Shown here: piece after piece, positions 51,875 through 61,282 of the stretch
Position numbering within the stretch: the stretch's first letter is position 1
How the letters are laid out: each line of letters starts with the position of its first letter
Origin: Bacteroidales bacterium UBA4179
GTDB taxonomy: Bacteria; Bacteroidota; Bacteroidia; Bacteroidales; Dysgonomonadaceae
NCBI GenBank assembly: GCA_002381125.1
Contig: DFUT01000009.1
Coordinates: 1 to 64,000 of the forward strand
Length of the DNA: 64,000 bases
Direction of reading: 5' to 3'
Translations under genes and position numbers: made by a program
Notes under the pieces: generated by a model
Seen by the model: the letters and a program-made list of their open reading frames with translations, nothing else
Database searches by the model: none
What the model was told of the DNA's origin: nothing

Positions 51875-51914
51875 GCAACAAGGGCATCCAAAATTGCTTG
51901 GATGCCCTTGTTGC
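51875..51914 (+). terminator. 17-base-pair perfect hairpin after ftsH
   Basis: The arms GCAACAAGGGCATCCAA (51875-51891) and TTGGATGCCCTTGTTGC (51898-51914) pair without mismatch around a 6-base loop. The T-rich tract comes only about 10 bases later, so it is a stable 3' structure and a less standard terminator. Confidence 0.7.
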
Positions 51915-52136
51915 ATAATGGATGTTTTCTTTTTATTGTTTTTAGTTTTTCTTAATAAGAATCAATCTAAATTATACTGAACAATATGCATGTCTTATTC
52001 GTTATAGTGATAGACATCAAATGTGGCTAATAAATGTATTCTCATTGAGTGGGGATTAAGTGCAATGGGCATGTTGATGTACCTTAATTTACATACTCAA
52101 CGCAACGATAATATTAACTCTAAAAACAGTAAAAGT

Positions 52137-52727
52137 ATGAAGTTTGAAAAAGTACCGCTTCCTTATGCACCCGATGCTCTTGAGCCGGTTATTAGCAAAA
52201 CGACAATTGAATTTCACTATGGCAAACATCATCAGGCTTATGTGGATAATTTAAATAGGCTGATTGTAGGAACAGAATTCGAGAATGCCGATTTGGAAAC
52301 GATTGTGAAAGAAAGTGATGGGGCTATTTTCAATAATGCAGGACAAGTTCTGAATCATGATCTTTATTTCACGTCATTTTCTCCAAACGGAGGTGGGAAG
52401 CCAAAAGACAAGTTGGCTCAAGCGATTGATGAACAATTCGGTTCATTTGAAAAATTTCAGGAATTATTCAACGAAGCCGGAGTTTCATTGTTCGGTTCAG
52501 GTTGGGTTTGGCTGGCTAAAGACGGGGACGGCAAGCTTTCCATAGAAAAAGAAAGCAATGCCGGCAATCCGATAAGAAAAGGATTGACCCCGATCTTGGG
52601 ATTTGATGTTTGGGAACATGCTTACTATCTCGATTATCAAAACCGCCGGGCCGATCACTTGAAAGAATTATGGAAGATTATAAACTGGGACGTTGTTGGC
52701 CAACGTTATGAATTGAAAGCAGTTTAA
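52137..52727 (+). CDS. sodB: Superoxide dismutase [Fe/Mn type]
   Basis: Converts superoxide to peroxide and oxygen. The 196-residue protein has the metal ligands His27 (FHYGKHHQAY), His74 (AGQVLNHDLYF), Asp157 and His161 (GFDVWEHAYY). Gln70 sits where Fe-type enzymes hold the active-site Gln; the sequence resembles the cambialistic Porphyromonas/Bacteroides enzyme. The ATG at 52137 (MKFEKVPLPYAP) is the family start; the 38 codons upstream in frame are AT-rich leader. It is followed by a good terminator. The 277 bases between ftsH and this start hold only the ftsH hairpin. Confidence 0.96.
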   Translation: MKFEKVPLPYAPDALEPVISKTTIEFHYGKHHQAYVDNLNRLIVGTEFENADLETIVKESDGAIFNNAGQVLNHDLYFTSFSPNGGGKPKDKLAQAIDEQFGSFEKFQELFNEAGVSLFGSGWVWLAKDGDGKLSIEKESNAGNPIRKGLTPILGFDVWEHAYYLDYQNRRADHLKELWKIINWDVVGQRYELKAV

Positions 52728-52758
52728 ATCCGGTAACATTGACACGTTTGATATGGAA

Positions 52759-52796
52759 ATAGAGATGTTGAAACAACCGACATCTCTATTTTTATA
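52759..52796 (+). terminator. Terminator of sodB
   Basis: A 10-base perfect stem ATAGAGATGT/ACATCTCTAT (52759-52768, 52780-52789) followed by a T-rich run. Confidence 0.88.
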
Positions 52797-52817
52797 TTTT
52801 TAATCGTATCGCTTAAT

Positions 52818-53969
52818 TTAAAAATCTTCTTCGTAGTAATCGATCGTGTTTTTCGAATCGTTGTCGCTGCTGCCATTTTCGTTATTTGCAGCGTCTTTCA
52901 CTTTGTTGAAGTGGGTGGATGGTATATCCATATCCCGATGAACCAGCGTGTCTTTTACTATTGCATGAGGATCAAAATCTTCGAAATCGAGTGTTTCCCA
53001 AAGAACATCTTTTAGCTTTTGGATGCCGAAACCTGTAATGGAAGAAATAAACACATAAGGAATATCGGGTAAATCTTGTGTAATTTTTTTCATTTGCTCC
53101 TCGTCGATCATATCCGATTTCGAGATGGCCAAAACGCGGCGCTTGTCTGCCAGTTGAGGGTTATATCGTACAAGTTCGTTTACCAGTGTATCGTATTCTT
53201 TGTGGATATTTTCGGAATCAGCCGGAATAACAAAAAGCAACAGCGCATTACGTTCGATATGTCGCAGAAAACGTAATCCGAGCCCTCTCCCTTCACTTGC
53301 TCCTTCGATAATCCCGGGTATATCGGCCATCACAAACGATTTTCCATCACGATATTCCACCATTCCCAAAATTGGCTCCAATGTAGTGAAAGGATAATCG
53401 GCAATTTTGGGTTTTGCCGCTGAAACTACCGATAGGAGGGTTGATTTCCCTGCATTGGGGAAACCTACCAGCCCCACGTCGGCCAGAAGCTTTAGTTCTA
53501 AAATTATCCAGCGTTCCTCTGAAGGCTCACCGGGTTGTGCATAACGTGGCGCTTGATTGGTAGCCGATTTGAATCGGGCATTTCCTAATCCGCCCTTCCC
53601 GCCTTTCAGCAGGATGACTTCTTGTCCATGCTCGGTTATATCGTATAAAAACTCACCTGTATCTGCATCATAAACTATTGTTCCACAAGGTACTTCGATG
53701 ATTTTACTTTCTCCTTTTTTCCCCGAGGATTGGTTGCGCGAGCCGCTTTCTCCATGTCCTGCAAAAATATGGCGTTGATAGCGCAGGTGCAATAGCGTAT
53801 GATAATTGCGGTTCCCTCGAAGGATGATATTTCCCCCGTCACCGCCATCGCCTCCGTCGGGTCCGCCTTTTGGAAGGTGTTTTGCTCTATGGAAATGCAC
53901 AGAGCCGCTACCTCCTTTTCCGGAGCGACAAAATATTTTCACATAATCAACAAAATTAGATTTTGTCAT
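52818..53969 (-). CDS. obgE: GTPase Obg
   Basis: A ribosome-associated GTPase in 50S assembly and stress control. The 383-residue protein has the Gly-rich Obg fold (KGGPDGGDGGDGGNIIL), the G1 loop GFPNAGKSTLL near residue 167, switch region YPFTTLEP, G3 DIPGIIEGA and G4 AISKSD. A poorly conserved acidic C-terminal extension of about 50 residues (NNENGSSDNDSKN) follows the G domain. It overlaps adk by 4 bases downstream of it. Confidence 0.96.
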   Translation of the reverse strand: MTKSNFVDYVKIFCRSGKGGSGSVHFHRAKHLPKGGPDGGDGGDGGNIILRGNRNYHTLLHLRYQRHIFAGHGESGSRNQSSGKKGESKIIEVPCGTIVYDADTGEFLYDITEHGQEVILLKGGKGGLGNARFKSATNQAPRYAQPGEPSEERWIILELKLLADVGLVGFPNAGKSTLLSVVSAAKPKIADYPFTTLEPILGMVEYRDGKSFVMADIPGIIEGASEGRGLGLRFLRHIERNALLLFVIPADSENIHKEYDTLVNELVRYNPQLADKRRVLAISKSDMIDEEQMKKITQDLPDIPYVFISSITGFGIQKLKDVLWETLDFEDFDPHAIVKDTLVHRDMDIPSTHFNKVKDAANNENGSSDNDSKNTIDYYEEDF

Positions 53970-54553
53970 TCTTTTTTCTCCGCCACAACTTTGTCGACTG
54001 CCTCTGCAATCGAAGCAAAAATCTCTTCGATCGATCCTTTTCCCGAAATTTCCACCAGTTTACCTTGTTCTGCATAGAATTCCTTTAAAGGAGCAGTTTG
54101 GTTATAATAGACTTTCAATCGCGATTCAATGGTTTCGCGGTTATCGTCGGAACGCCCCATCAGTTCGCCTCGTTTGAGCAATCGGTCGATAAGTTCTTCA
54201 TCGTCAACCTCAAGACTGATCACAATGGATATTTCTTGACCGAATTTTTTCAGTATTTCATCAAGAGCCTCTCCTTGAGCCAGCGTTCGAGGGAATCCGT
54301 CGAAGATAAATCCTTTTGCTTCCGGATTCTTTTTGATGGTATCCTCCAGCATACCGATGACCACTTCATCGGGGACCAATTGACCTTCAACGATATAATT
54401 TTCGGCCATTTTCCCTAAGTCGGTTTTTGCAGCCATCTCTGCTCTCAACAAATCCCCTGTTGAGATGTGTATCAAACCGTATTTATCTTTCAGATGAATG
54501 CTTTGAGTTCCTTTCCCCGAACCGGGTGCTCCAAAAATAACAACGTTCAACAT
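53966..54553 (-). CDS. adk: Adenylate kinase
   Basis: Interconverts AMP + ATP and 2 ADP. The 195-residue protein has the P-loop GAPGSGKGTQ (8-17), the AMP-site stretch HISTGDLLRAEM and FDGFPRTLAQGEAL, and the short lid (RGELMGRSDDN) typical of the compact isoform. The stop overlaps the obgE start. A -7 box TATCTTTG (54593-54600, minus) lies 40 bases upstream. Confidence 0.96.
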   Translation of the reverse strand: MLNVVIFGAPGSGKGTQSIHLKDKYGLIHISTGDLLRAEMAAKTDLGKMAENYIVEGQLVPDEVVIGMLEDTIKKNPEAKGFIFDGFPRTLAQGEALDEILKKFGQEISIVISLEVDDEELIDRLLKRGELMGRSDDNRETIESRLKVYYNQTAPLKEFYAEQGKLVEISGKGSIEEIFASIAEAVDKVVAEKKE

Positions 54554-54664
54554 AGTTTACCGTTTAATTATATGTAATTACTATTTCTTTTTCAAAGATA
54601 CACCATTTGTTCCTTTTAAGGAAAAAACGCGAAAGCGAACGATTAGCTTTCTCAATTGAAAAAT

Positions 54665-54692
54665 AAAAACGACACTTTGGAGTGCCGTTTTT
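54665..54692 (-). terminator. Terminator of tRNA-Cys
   Basis: On the minus strand AAAAACGGCACT pairs with AGTGTCGTTTTT (one G-T pair) around a 4-base loop; 12 bases after the tRNA end. Confidence 0.85.
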
Positions 54693-54703
54693 GCTTGTTT
54701 TAG

Positions 54704-54774
54704 AGGTACCTGGCGGATTTGAACCGCCGTAAACGGTTTTGCAGACCGCTACCTAGCCACTCGGTCAAGGTACC
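54704..54774 (-). tRNA. tRNA-Cys (GCA)
   Basis: The 71-base gene has acceptor GGTACCT/AGGTACC, anticodon stem GCGGT/ACCGT (last pair G-T) with loop CTGCAAA (anticodon GCA), T loop TTCAAAT and discriminator T, the Cys identity base. A minus-strand TATCTTTG (54790-54797) is a likely -7 box 16 bases upstream. Confidence 0.95.
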
Positions 54775-54835
54775 AAGAATTGGTAACTGCAAAGATAATA
54801 CAATTTCCCGATTTCATAAAACAAAAGCCATTATT

Positions 54836-56203
54836 TTATGCAAAAAGGCGTTTGAATGCTTCCTCGACTTTGCGTACCGTTTCAATTTTTATTGTTGTTT
54901 TTGCAGTAAAACCTTTTAGGTTATGTGCCGGGATGAGAATAGATGAAAAGCCGAGTTTTTCTGCTTCAAGGATGCGTTGTTCGATCCGGTTAACGGGGCG
55001 GATTTCTCCCGATAGTCCCACTTCGCCGACCAAACAAATGTTTCTGTCTATCGAAATATCGAGGCTAGACGATAAAATGGCACTGATTACCGATAAATCC
55101 AGTCCGGGATCATTTATTCGCAAGCCTCCTGCTATATTCAAAAAAACATCCTTCTGCGAGAGTTTGAAACCTGCCCTTTTTTCCAATACTGCCAGCAGCA
55201 TGTTCATTCTTCGGATATCGAAACCTGTGGACGAACGTTGCGGCGTACCATAGGCTGCAGTGCTTACCAGGGCCTGAGTTTCGATCAGAAAGGGGCGGAT
55301 ACCTTCGATAACGGCAGCGATACCTACGCCACTCAGGCCTTCATGGTTTTGGGTGAGTAGCAGTTCCGATGGGTTGGTTACTTCGCGTAGGCCCGACGAG
55401 CTCATTTCGTAAATGCCGACCTCGGATGTGCTGCCAAAACGGTTTTTTATGCTTCGTAGAATACGATACATATAATGGCGGTCGCCTTCGAATTGCAAAA
55501 CCGTATCCACAATATGTTCCAGAATTTTAGGTCCCGCAATGTTCCCTTCTTTGGTGATGTGCCCAATCAAGATGACGGGTATACCCGATTGTTTCGCAAA
55601 CTTCAAAATCGAAACGGCACATTCGCGTACTTGAGAAATGCTTCCCGGCGATGATTCCAATACATCGCTGTATACCGTTTGAATGGAATCGATTACAACC
55701 AATTGGGGTAACGTGTTTTTGATATGTGTAAAAATCTGATCGAGATTTGTTTCGCAAACGATTAGGCAGTTATCGTTTGCGATTCCGATTCTATCGGCAC
55801 GGAGTTTTATCTGTCGTGCACTTTCTTCCCCCGACACATATAGCGAACGTATATGTTGCAGTTTCAACAGGCTTTGCAGCACCAAGGTAGATTTTCCGAT
55901 ACCCGGTTCTCCGCCGATCAGTACCACCGATGCCGGGACAAGCCCTCCGCCAAGTACGCGATTCAATTCGGCATCACAAAGATCGATTCGTGGTTCTTCG
56001 TCGGCGTTTATTTCGTTGAGTGGCAATGGCTGACTTTTTATACCGGAAAAAGAACGCATATCTTCTTCTTTCGAGAAATCGTTTTTTCCAACGAGTTCTT
56101 CTACGAATGTTCCCCATTCGCCACAAGCCGGACAACGCCCCATCCATTTGGGTGACTCATTGCCGCAATTGCTGCAAAAATAAACCGATTTGAGTTTTGC
56201 CAT
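54836..56203 (-). CDS. radA: DNA repair protein RadA
   Basis: A RecA-like helicase that helps branch migration in recombination. The 455-residue protein has the N-terminal zinc finger (Cys10, 13, 24, 27: CSNCG..CPACG), Walker A GGEPGIGKST (97-106), the RadA motif KNRFGSTSEVGIYEM, and a C-terminal Lon-like domain (IAGGLRINDPGLDLSV, GEVGLSGEIRPV). All parts are intact. A -7 box TAACTTTG (56217-56224, minus) lies 14 bases upstream. Confidence 0.96.
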   Translation of the reverse strand: MAKLKSVYFCSNCGNESPKWMGRCPACGEWGTFVEELVGKNDFSKEEDMRSFSGIKSQPLPLNEINADEEPRIDLCDAELNRVLGGGLVPASVVLIGGEPGIGKSTLVLQSLLKLQHIRSLYVSGEESARQIKLRADRIGIANDNCLIVCETNLDQIFTHIKNTLPQLVVIDSIQTVYSDVLESSPGSISQVRECAVSILKFAKQSGIPVILIGHITKEGNIAGPKILEHIVDTVLQFEGDRHYMYRILRSIKNRFGSTSEVGIYEMSSSGLREVTNPSELLLTQNHEGLSGVGIAAVIEGIRPFLIETQALVSTAAYGTPQRSSTGFDIRRMNMLLAVLEKRAGFKLSQKDVFLNIAGGLRINDPGLDLSVISAILSSSLDISIDRNICLVGEVGLSGEIRPVNRIEQRILEAEKLGFSSILIPAHNLKGFTAKTTIKIETVRKVEEAFKRLFA

Positions 56204-56395
56204 AGTTCTTTCTCGACAAAGTTAGGGAATATTTGTAAGTTAAACGCTTTAAATGAAGGCATATCCTCCTATTTTACCGTAAAAACACACAAATTATCAT
56301 GAAATAATTTTAATTCGAGACCAATAGTCAATTTGTTTTGTGCACGTGATTTCGGTTAATTGACCGGAAGGGGAAAGAAAGCGACGTTGTGTTTC

Positions 56396-57016
56396 TTAAA
56401 ACTCGATTTTCAATTGTTTTTCAAACAGCGCAAAAGTTTTGCGGTGGTGAGGAGTAATTCCGTACTTTTTGATTGCCTCGCGATGTAAGCGTGTGGGATA
56501 TCCTTTGTTTTGCGCCCAACCGTATACCGGGAATTCGGTATGAAGATTTTTCATGTATTCGTCTCGGTAGGTTTTGGCCAAAATTGAAGCGGCCGCTATC
56601 GACATATATTTTCCGTCACCTTTTACAATGCATGTATGGGGAATATTTTTGTACGGACGAAAACGGTTTCCGTCTACCAGAATATGTTGTGGTCTTACGG
56701 TAAGTTTGTCCAGTGCCTTGTGCATGGCTTTTATCGATGCCCAAAGGATGTTCATTTCATCGATTTCCTGCGGCGAACACGATGCCACGGCAAAACAAAG
56801 CGCCTGTTTTTCGATAAAGATTCGCAGTTCGTCGCGGTCGTTTTCCGAAAGTTGTTTGGAATCGTTGAGTTTGGCACATTCAAACTTCGGAGGGAGGATA
56901 ACGGCGGCGGCAAAGACAGGCCCTGCCAGACATCCGCGCCCGGCTTCGTCGCAACCGGCTTCCGTGCAATTGCTATTCATACGGCATGCCAAATGTGGAA
57001 ACGCTTTTGTTTTCAT
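56396..57016 (-). CDS. rnhB: Ribonuclease HII
   Basis: Removes RNA from RNA-DNA hybrids, including single ribonucleotides. The 206-residue protein has the active-site motif AGCDEAGRGCLAGPVFAAAV, VDGNRFRP and IAAASILAKTYRDEYM, all with their acidic residues. The first 12 residues may be dispensable, since an in-frame ATG lies at 56980. The start overlaps the end of the metallophosphoesterase gene by 4 bases, so the two are coupled. The 192 bases to radA hold only the radA promoter region and no gene. Confidence 0.95.
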   Translation of the reverse strand: MKTKAFPHLACRMNSNCTEAGCDEAGRGCLAGPVFAAAVILPPKFECAKLNDSKQLSENDRDELRIFIEKQALCFAVASCSPQEIDEMNILWASIKAMHKALDKLTVRPQHILVDGNRFRPYKNIPHTCIVKGDGKYMSIAAASILAKTYRDEYMKNLHTEFPVYGWAQNKGYPTRLHREAIKKYGITPHHRKTFALFEKQLKIEF

Positions 57017-58260
57017 AAGGCAAGTTCCACATTGTTGTCGGCAGGCGGGTAATCCGGTTGGAATGAGGTCGGGTCAAAATTTTCCTGCCCCATTATTTTT
57101 TCGAAAATTTGTATTGCCTGCAACATTTCTTCTGTCAAATGTTCATCTCCGCAAACGTGCAACAGGTTCATTTCAACGATAACATCGATAAGCGCCTGTC
57201 GGATTTCCTTGGGTAAAGGTATGTTGAGGTTGTTTATTTTTGATGAAGCCGAAGCTTCGGTTTGTTTACGTAGTTTTTCTCTGTATTCAGCTGCCAGTTG
57301 TGGTTTTGAAGGAATCGAATTTACTACGTGCGTGTTTATTTTCAGGGTATTATTCTCGAGAAGGATAAGGCGGTATGGGAAGGGATATTGGGCCAGACTC
57401 CCGGTTTCCACATCGGTAATCGTATTCCCTGCGGGTGACGTGAAAGAGGTGATATCGTTGGCATGAAAATGTCCTGTAAAAACAATTTTCAATCCGTTGT
57501 CTGCAAGAATTTCTGCATTTTTTTTCCAGTCATCAATCAGATATTCCGAAAAGAATGCGCTTTGATAAGGCATGTGTTCCACCAAACCGTGATGCATCAT
57601 GCCGATTACGTCGATATTTTTTTCTTTTGCTTCGTGGAGAATGTCCAATGCCCAGTTGAGAGTTTGTGGGAGAATTCTTCCGGATGAAATGGATGAGGTG
57701 CGGTATTCGTTGTATCGATTGGTGTCGAAACACAGCAGCCATAGCGAATCGTTTATGAATGCAAGGTAACTCAGCGAAGCGGTATCGCGTTTCACGACTT
57801 TTCCATAGCCGAAATCGGAATAGATTGCCGCGAATTCTTCGGCTGAAACGCTCTCTACGGGTTCGGCTTTGTCTCCAATGTACTTTTTTGCCGTGGGAAC
57901 ATTGATATCATGATTACCCGGAACAACAAATACTTGCGTACCGTTTTTGGTTAATGGCAGGAGTTTTTCCTTAAAATCCAAATGGCTTTGTTTTTCTCCG
58001 TTGTTGGTTATATCGCCGGGAATGAGCAAAATATCGGGACATTCATCGAGCAAATCGCTTATTACTTTATCCAATACCGCGTGAAGATCTTCCGTATTCC
58101 TTCCCGTTGCCGTTTCGTATTTTTCCAAAGCGGTGCCTTTTCCTGCGAGTTGGGAGGATAGATAATGTACATCGCTCACAACGGCTATCTTTATCGGTTC
58201 TATTGTCCAAACCGATACCCAAGAGGTTAGGAAAAGCAGAATATATAAAAATCGTTTCAT
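57013..58260 (-). CDS. Exported calcineurin-like metallophosphoesterase
   Basis: A 415-residue protein with a signal peptide (cut near SVWTIEP). The metallophosphoesterase core is complete: VVSDVHYLS (Asp, His), IPGDITNNGE (Asp), VPGNHDINVP (Asn, His), GMMHHGLVEH and TGHFHANDI. Substrate is unknown; exported members act on nucleotides, phospholipids or phosphoproteins. The C-terminal 110 residues form a separate helical domain. It is followed by rnhB with a 4-base overlap. Confidence 0.9.
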   Translation of the reverse strand: MKRFLYILLFLTSWVSVWTIEPIKIAVVSDVHYLSSQLAGKGTALEKYETATGRNTEDLHAVLDKVISDLLDECPDILLIPGDITNNGEKQSHLDFKEKLLPLTKNGTQVFVVPGNHDINVPTAKKYIGDKAEPVESVSAEEFAAIYSDFGYGKVVKRDTASLSYLAFINDSLWLLCFDTNRYNEYRTSSISSGRILPQTLNWALDILHEAKEKNIDVIGMMHHGLVEHMPYQSAFFSEYLIDDWKKNAEILADNGLKIVFTGHFHANDITSFTSPAGNTITDVETGSLAQYPFPYRLILLENNTLKINTHVVNSIPSKPQLAAEYREKLRKQTEASASSKINNLNIPLPKEIRQALIDVIVEMNLLHVCGDEHLTEEMLQAIQIFEKIMGQENFDPTSFQPDYPPADNNVELAL

Positions 58261-58402
58261 TGAGATGAATTATAAACTGAATGGGTTTTCGGAAGGAAGG
58301 GATAAAAATATACCGATACCAATTCCAAAAGTAATTATATTAAATCAACATCCGATTTGTTGAATAGGGATTGAGTCAAAATCATGGCAATGCATGAAAA
58401 TT

Positions 58403-59806
58403 TCATGAATTAAGTAATCGTTCAATTTCTTCAATATCGGCACGGAATCTTTTATCTACTTCAGCAAGATTTTTTACGGCGTTGCAGGAATGCAGAACCG
58501 TGGAATGATTTCTATTGCCAATTTGAGCTCCAATTTGAGCGAGTGAAAGTTTGGTATGTTTTTTTACAAAATACATAATTACCTGACGTGCTTGAACAAT
58601 TTCTCTTTTTCGGGATGCAGAGTGGACAAGCTCTTTCTTGATGTTGAAAAAATCACAGACAGTATCTTGGATTTTTTGTACGGTGATGCGTTTTTTTTCA
58701 AATTTGAGCGTTTGTTCCATCACTCGTTTGGCAAGACTTATATCGATATCGCGGTCGTTGATGATGGAATGTGCCATTAGCGAAACAATGATACCTTCGA
58801 GGTCGCGCACGTTATCGGTAACATTTTCCGCAATGTAATCGATAACTTCATCCGAAATGGACAGCCCATCGGAAAGCACTTTGTGCTTCAATATTTTTTT
58901 GCGTAATTCTTTGTCCGGACGTTCCAGGCTTGTCGTCAACCCCCATCGGAAACGTGTTAGCAATCGTTCTTCCATTCCCAGCATATCCATAGGAGCGCAA
59001 TCGGAAGTCATTACCAGCTGTTTGTTGTTTTGATGTAGGTGGTTAAAGATGTGAAAAAATGTATTTTGCGTTTTTTCCAATCCCGATAATTCTTGAATAT
59101 CGTCGATAATCAATACATCGATGCCTTGATAGAAATTGATAAAGTCGTTTATTGTATTGAATCGGCGGGCATCGGTAAATTGCACCTTAAAAAGGTGAGC
59201 CGAGAGGTAAAGCACTTTTCTTTCGGGATATTTATCGAGGATTTTTGATCCGATGGCGTGGCAGAGATGTGTTTTGCCGACTCCCGAATTACCATAGACG
59301 AATAAGGGATTAAAGGCAGTTTTTGCAGGGTTTTCGGCTACTGCTTCTGCGGCCGTGCGTGCCAAGCGGTTGCTTTCACCTTCAAAAAAGTTATTGAAAG
59401 TATATTTGGAGTTTATTTGGGAATCGAATTCGGGAGTTTCTACGCGTTCAAACGGATTGGGAACTTTTATGGCTATTTTTTTTGCAAGTTTTTTGTCTCC
59501 CGATTGTTGTGCTCGGGGTTCGCCCCGAAGTTCCACAGCCGTATTGGTTTCTGTTTCAATTAATACCCGATAGTTGAGAATGGTACCCTCTCCAATTTCG
59601 CGATAAAGTGTTTGTTGAATCAGGTCAATGTATTTTTCCTCAAGATATTCATAAAAAAACTGGCTTGGCACCTGGATTGTCAACACATTATCTTGATAAC
59701 TCAAAGGGGTAATCGGTGCAAACCAAGTGTTGAATGCAGCTTCGGAAATATTATCGCGAATGACGTTCAGACAGTTATTCCATAAAATCTTGAAATCTGC
59801 TTTCAT
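58403..59806 (-). CDS. dnaA: Chromosomal replication initiator protein DnaA
   Basis: Binds DnaA boxes and melts the origin. The 467-residue protein has domain I (MKADFKILWNNCLNVIRDN), a linker, the AAA+ domain with Walker A GNSGVGKT (172-179) and LIIDDIQEL, and domain IV with the DNA-binding signature IGNRNHSTVLHSC. The ATG at 59806 gives the family start; the in-frame extension to 59926 does not look like DnaA. It stands alone on the minus strand. The 356 bases upstream hold one DnaA-box-like site. Confidence 0.97.
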   Translation of the reverse strand: MKADFKILWNNCLNVIRDNISEAAFNTWFAPITPLSYQDNVLTIQVPSQFFYEYLEEKYIDLIQQTLYREIGEGTILNYRVLIETETNTAVELRGEPRAQQSGDKKLAKKIAIKVPNPFERVETPEFDSQINSKYTFNNFFEGESNRLARTAAEAVAENPAKTAFNPLFVYGNSGVGKTHLCHAIGSKILDKYPERKVLYLSAHLFKVQFTDARRFNTINDFINFYQGIDVLIIDDIQELSGLEKTQNTFFHIFNHLHQNNKQLVMTSDCAPMDMLGMEERLLTRFRWGLTTSLERPDKELRKKILKHKVLSDGLSISDEVIDYIAENVTDNVRDLEGIIVSLMAHSIINDRDIDISLAKRVMEQTLKFEKKRITVQKIQDTVCDFFNIKKELVHSASRKREIVQARQVIMYFVKKHTKLSLAQIGAQIGNRNHSTVLHSCNAVKNLAEVDKRFRADIEEIERLLNS

Positions 59807-60162
59807 TGGGCTATTTAAAATCGTTTTCTTATCGTTTCCTGAGTACAAATTTTGGGAATATTTTTCAGAAAAAAAAATGTGTTTCTTTATTGGAAAAGGA
59901 CAACAAAGCACAGGGTTAATTATCAAATGAATAGCGTTAAGTATTTAGATGTCAATTATCTACAAAAACGCCATCCCGGCAAAGCTTTGAAAATCAGTGT
60001 TCCTATTAAGTGTATAAAAAACCTTGAAAATGTAAAAGCATTTCGTTTTTTATCGCTATATGCAATAATACGAATACTTTTGCGATTTTTATACGAGAAA
60101 CACTTATTTAGAGTGAATCTACTTAAATGTTTCTTGAGATAAAAGTCAAATAGGCTTTAAAA
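59807..60162. other. Gene-free region between dnaA and the MCE gene
   Basis: AT-rich, 356 bases. It holds a single DnaA-box-like 9-mer TTATCTACA (59956-59964; one base off TTATCCACA). No cluster of boxes, no strong terminator and no convincing ORF (a plus-strand frame of about 70 codons from 59928 has no homologue I recognise). It presumably contains the dnaA promoter, though I see no TAnnTTTG on the minus strand. Confidence 0.6.
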
Positions 60163-61059
60163 TTAGAATAAGCGCAATTTCACGCTTAAATATCTTTTCG
60201 GATTTTCTCGTATGTCCTCCAGCAATTTTGTTGCGCTATTGATAACGATCACTAAACTGTCATGAAGTTCAGAACCATTTACCAGTTTTCCTACCGAGTT
60301 GTCGGGCGAATTGATTTTTTGCGAAAGTAACTTCAAATTTGTAATTGTTTCGTCAAGCGATGCTAGGGTATTGCTTAAATCGGAGTTTTTCAACTCTTCG
60401 CTTACTTTTTTCAGATTATCGGTTACGGTTGTCAGATTCAGGGTAATTTCGGGAATTTCTTCTCCTACGGAAAAAACGATTTTGTTTATATTGTGAGCGG
60501 TTGTCTGCAACTCCTTTATCGTGTTGTTTATTCCGTTGATGGATTCCTTCCATACCGGGTCTGTGAGCAATAAGTTTAATGCCATGATCGTGGAATCGAT
60601 ATGTAACAAAATAGAGTCGGCTTTGGGGGCAATTTTTTCGGCGCTGTCTATCATTCCCGGTGCTCGTCCTCCGATAAGCGTATCCCCGGGATTTAAATAT
60701 CGGGTGCTTTCGTCGTTGATTTTCAATTTGACCGACGATCCGCCTAGCAGATCTGTGCCAAACTCGAGTCTGCTTCCTTCTTTTATTTTAAATTCGTCAT
60801 CTAATCTTATTTCTACCGCAAACTTCAGAGGATCGTAACTGATCATTCGAATAGAACTTACCAATCCTACTTGATATCCGTTTACCAATACGGGAGACGA
60901 GGTGTTTAATCCCGAAACATCGTCTAAAACAGCTATATAATTATTCTGTTTTCGGAAAATGTCGATCCCTTTCAGAAAATTAATACCAAAGTAAATTATC
61001 GCAAGACTGATAAGGAACGCTAATCCGATGGATGCATTTTTGTTTAATTTCAATTTCAT
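60163..61059 (-). CDS. MCE/MlaD family lipid-transport protein
   Basis: A 298-residue protein with one N-terminal membrane helix (about 11-29) followed by a MlaD/MCE domain (about 38-115: LDDVSGLNTSSPVLVNGYQV, FGTDLLGGSSVKLKIND). The remainder is a long helical region that probably forms a tube with other subunits across the periplasm. MCE proteins carry phospholipids between membranes with an ABC transporter, which is not in this window. It follows the amidase gene on the same strand after 223 bases that hold no gene I can see. Confidence 0.9.
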   Translation of the reverse strand: MKLKLNKNASIGLAFLISLAIIYFGINFLKGIDIFRKQNNYIAVLDDVSGLNTSSPVLVNGYQVGLVSSIRMISYDPLKFAVEIRLDDEFKIKEGSRLEFGTDLLGGSSVKLKINDESTRYLNPGDTLIGGRAPGMIDSAEKIAPKADSILLHIDSTIMALNLLLTDPVWKESINGINNTIKELQTTAHNINKIVFSVGEEIPEITLNLTTVTDNLKKVSEELKNSDLSNTLASLDETITNLKLLSQKINSPDNSVGKLVNGSELHDSLVIVINSATKLLEDIRENPKRYLSVKLRLF

Positions 61060-61282
61060 AAATTAGTATGACTACCCGTTGTTTGTTTAAGAATATGACA
61101 TAAAACGTTGTCCATCCAAATAAAATTTGTATACCTATGGTAATCAACCGGATAAATATTGAGGACAACAAGGGCGCAAGTTACGAAAAAATTTTGAAAA
61201 CCCTCCAAATGGCAGGAACGAAAATAATTTTTTCGCTCATTCCGGAAACCGATTTTTAAGTTCCATTACCTCTCCCCACTTG

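Noticed and set aside
52023..52136. N-terminal extension of superoxide dismutase
   Set aside because: The 38 residues lack family similarity and signal-peptide features; MKFEKVPLPYAP at 52137 is the standard start.
59807..59926. 40-residue N-terminal extension of DnaA
   Set aside because: DnaA domain I begins at MKADFKILWNN; the extension is Cys/Phe-rich, AT-driven and not family-like.
59928..60142. Plus-strand ORF of about 70 codons upstream of dnaA
   Set aside because: No recognisable motif, no promoter box or ribosome-binding signal, and composition equal to the AT-rich intergenic DNA.
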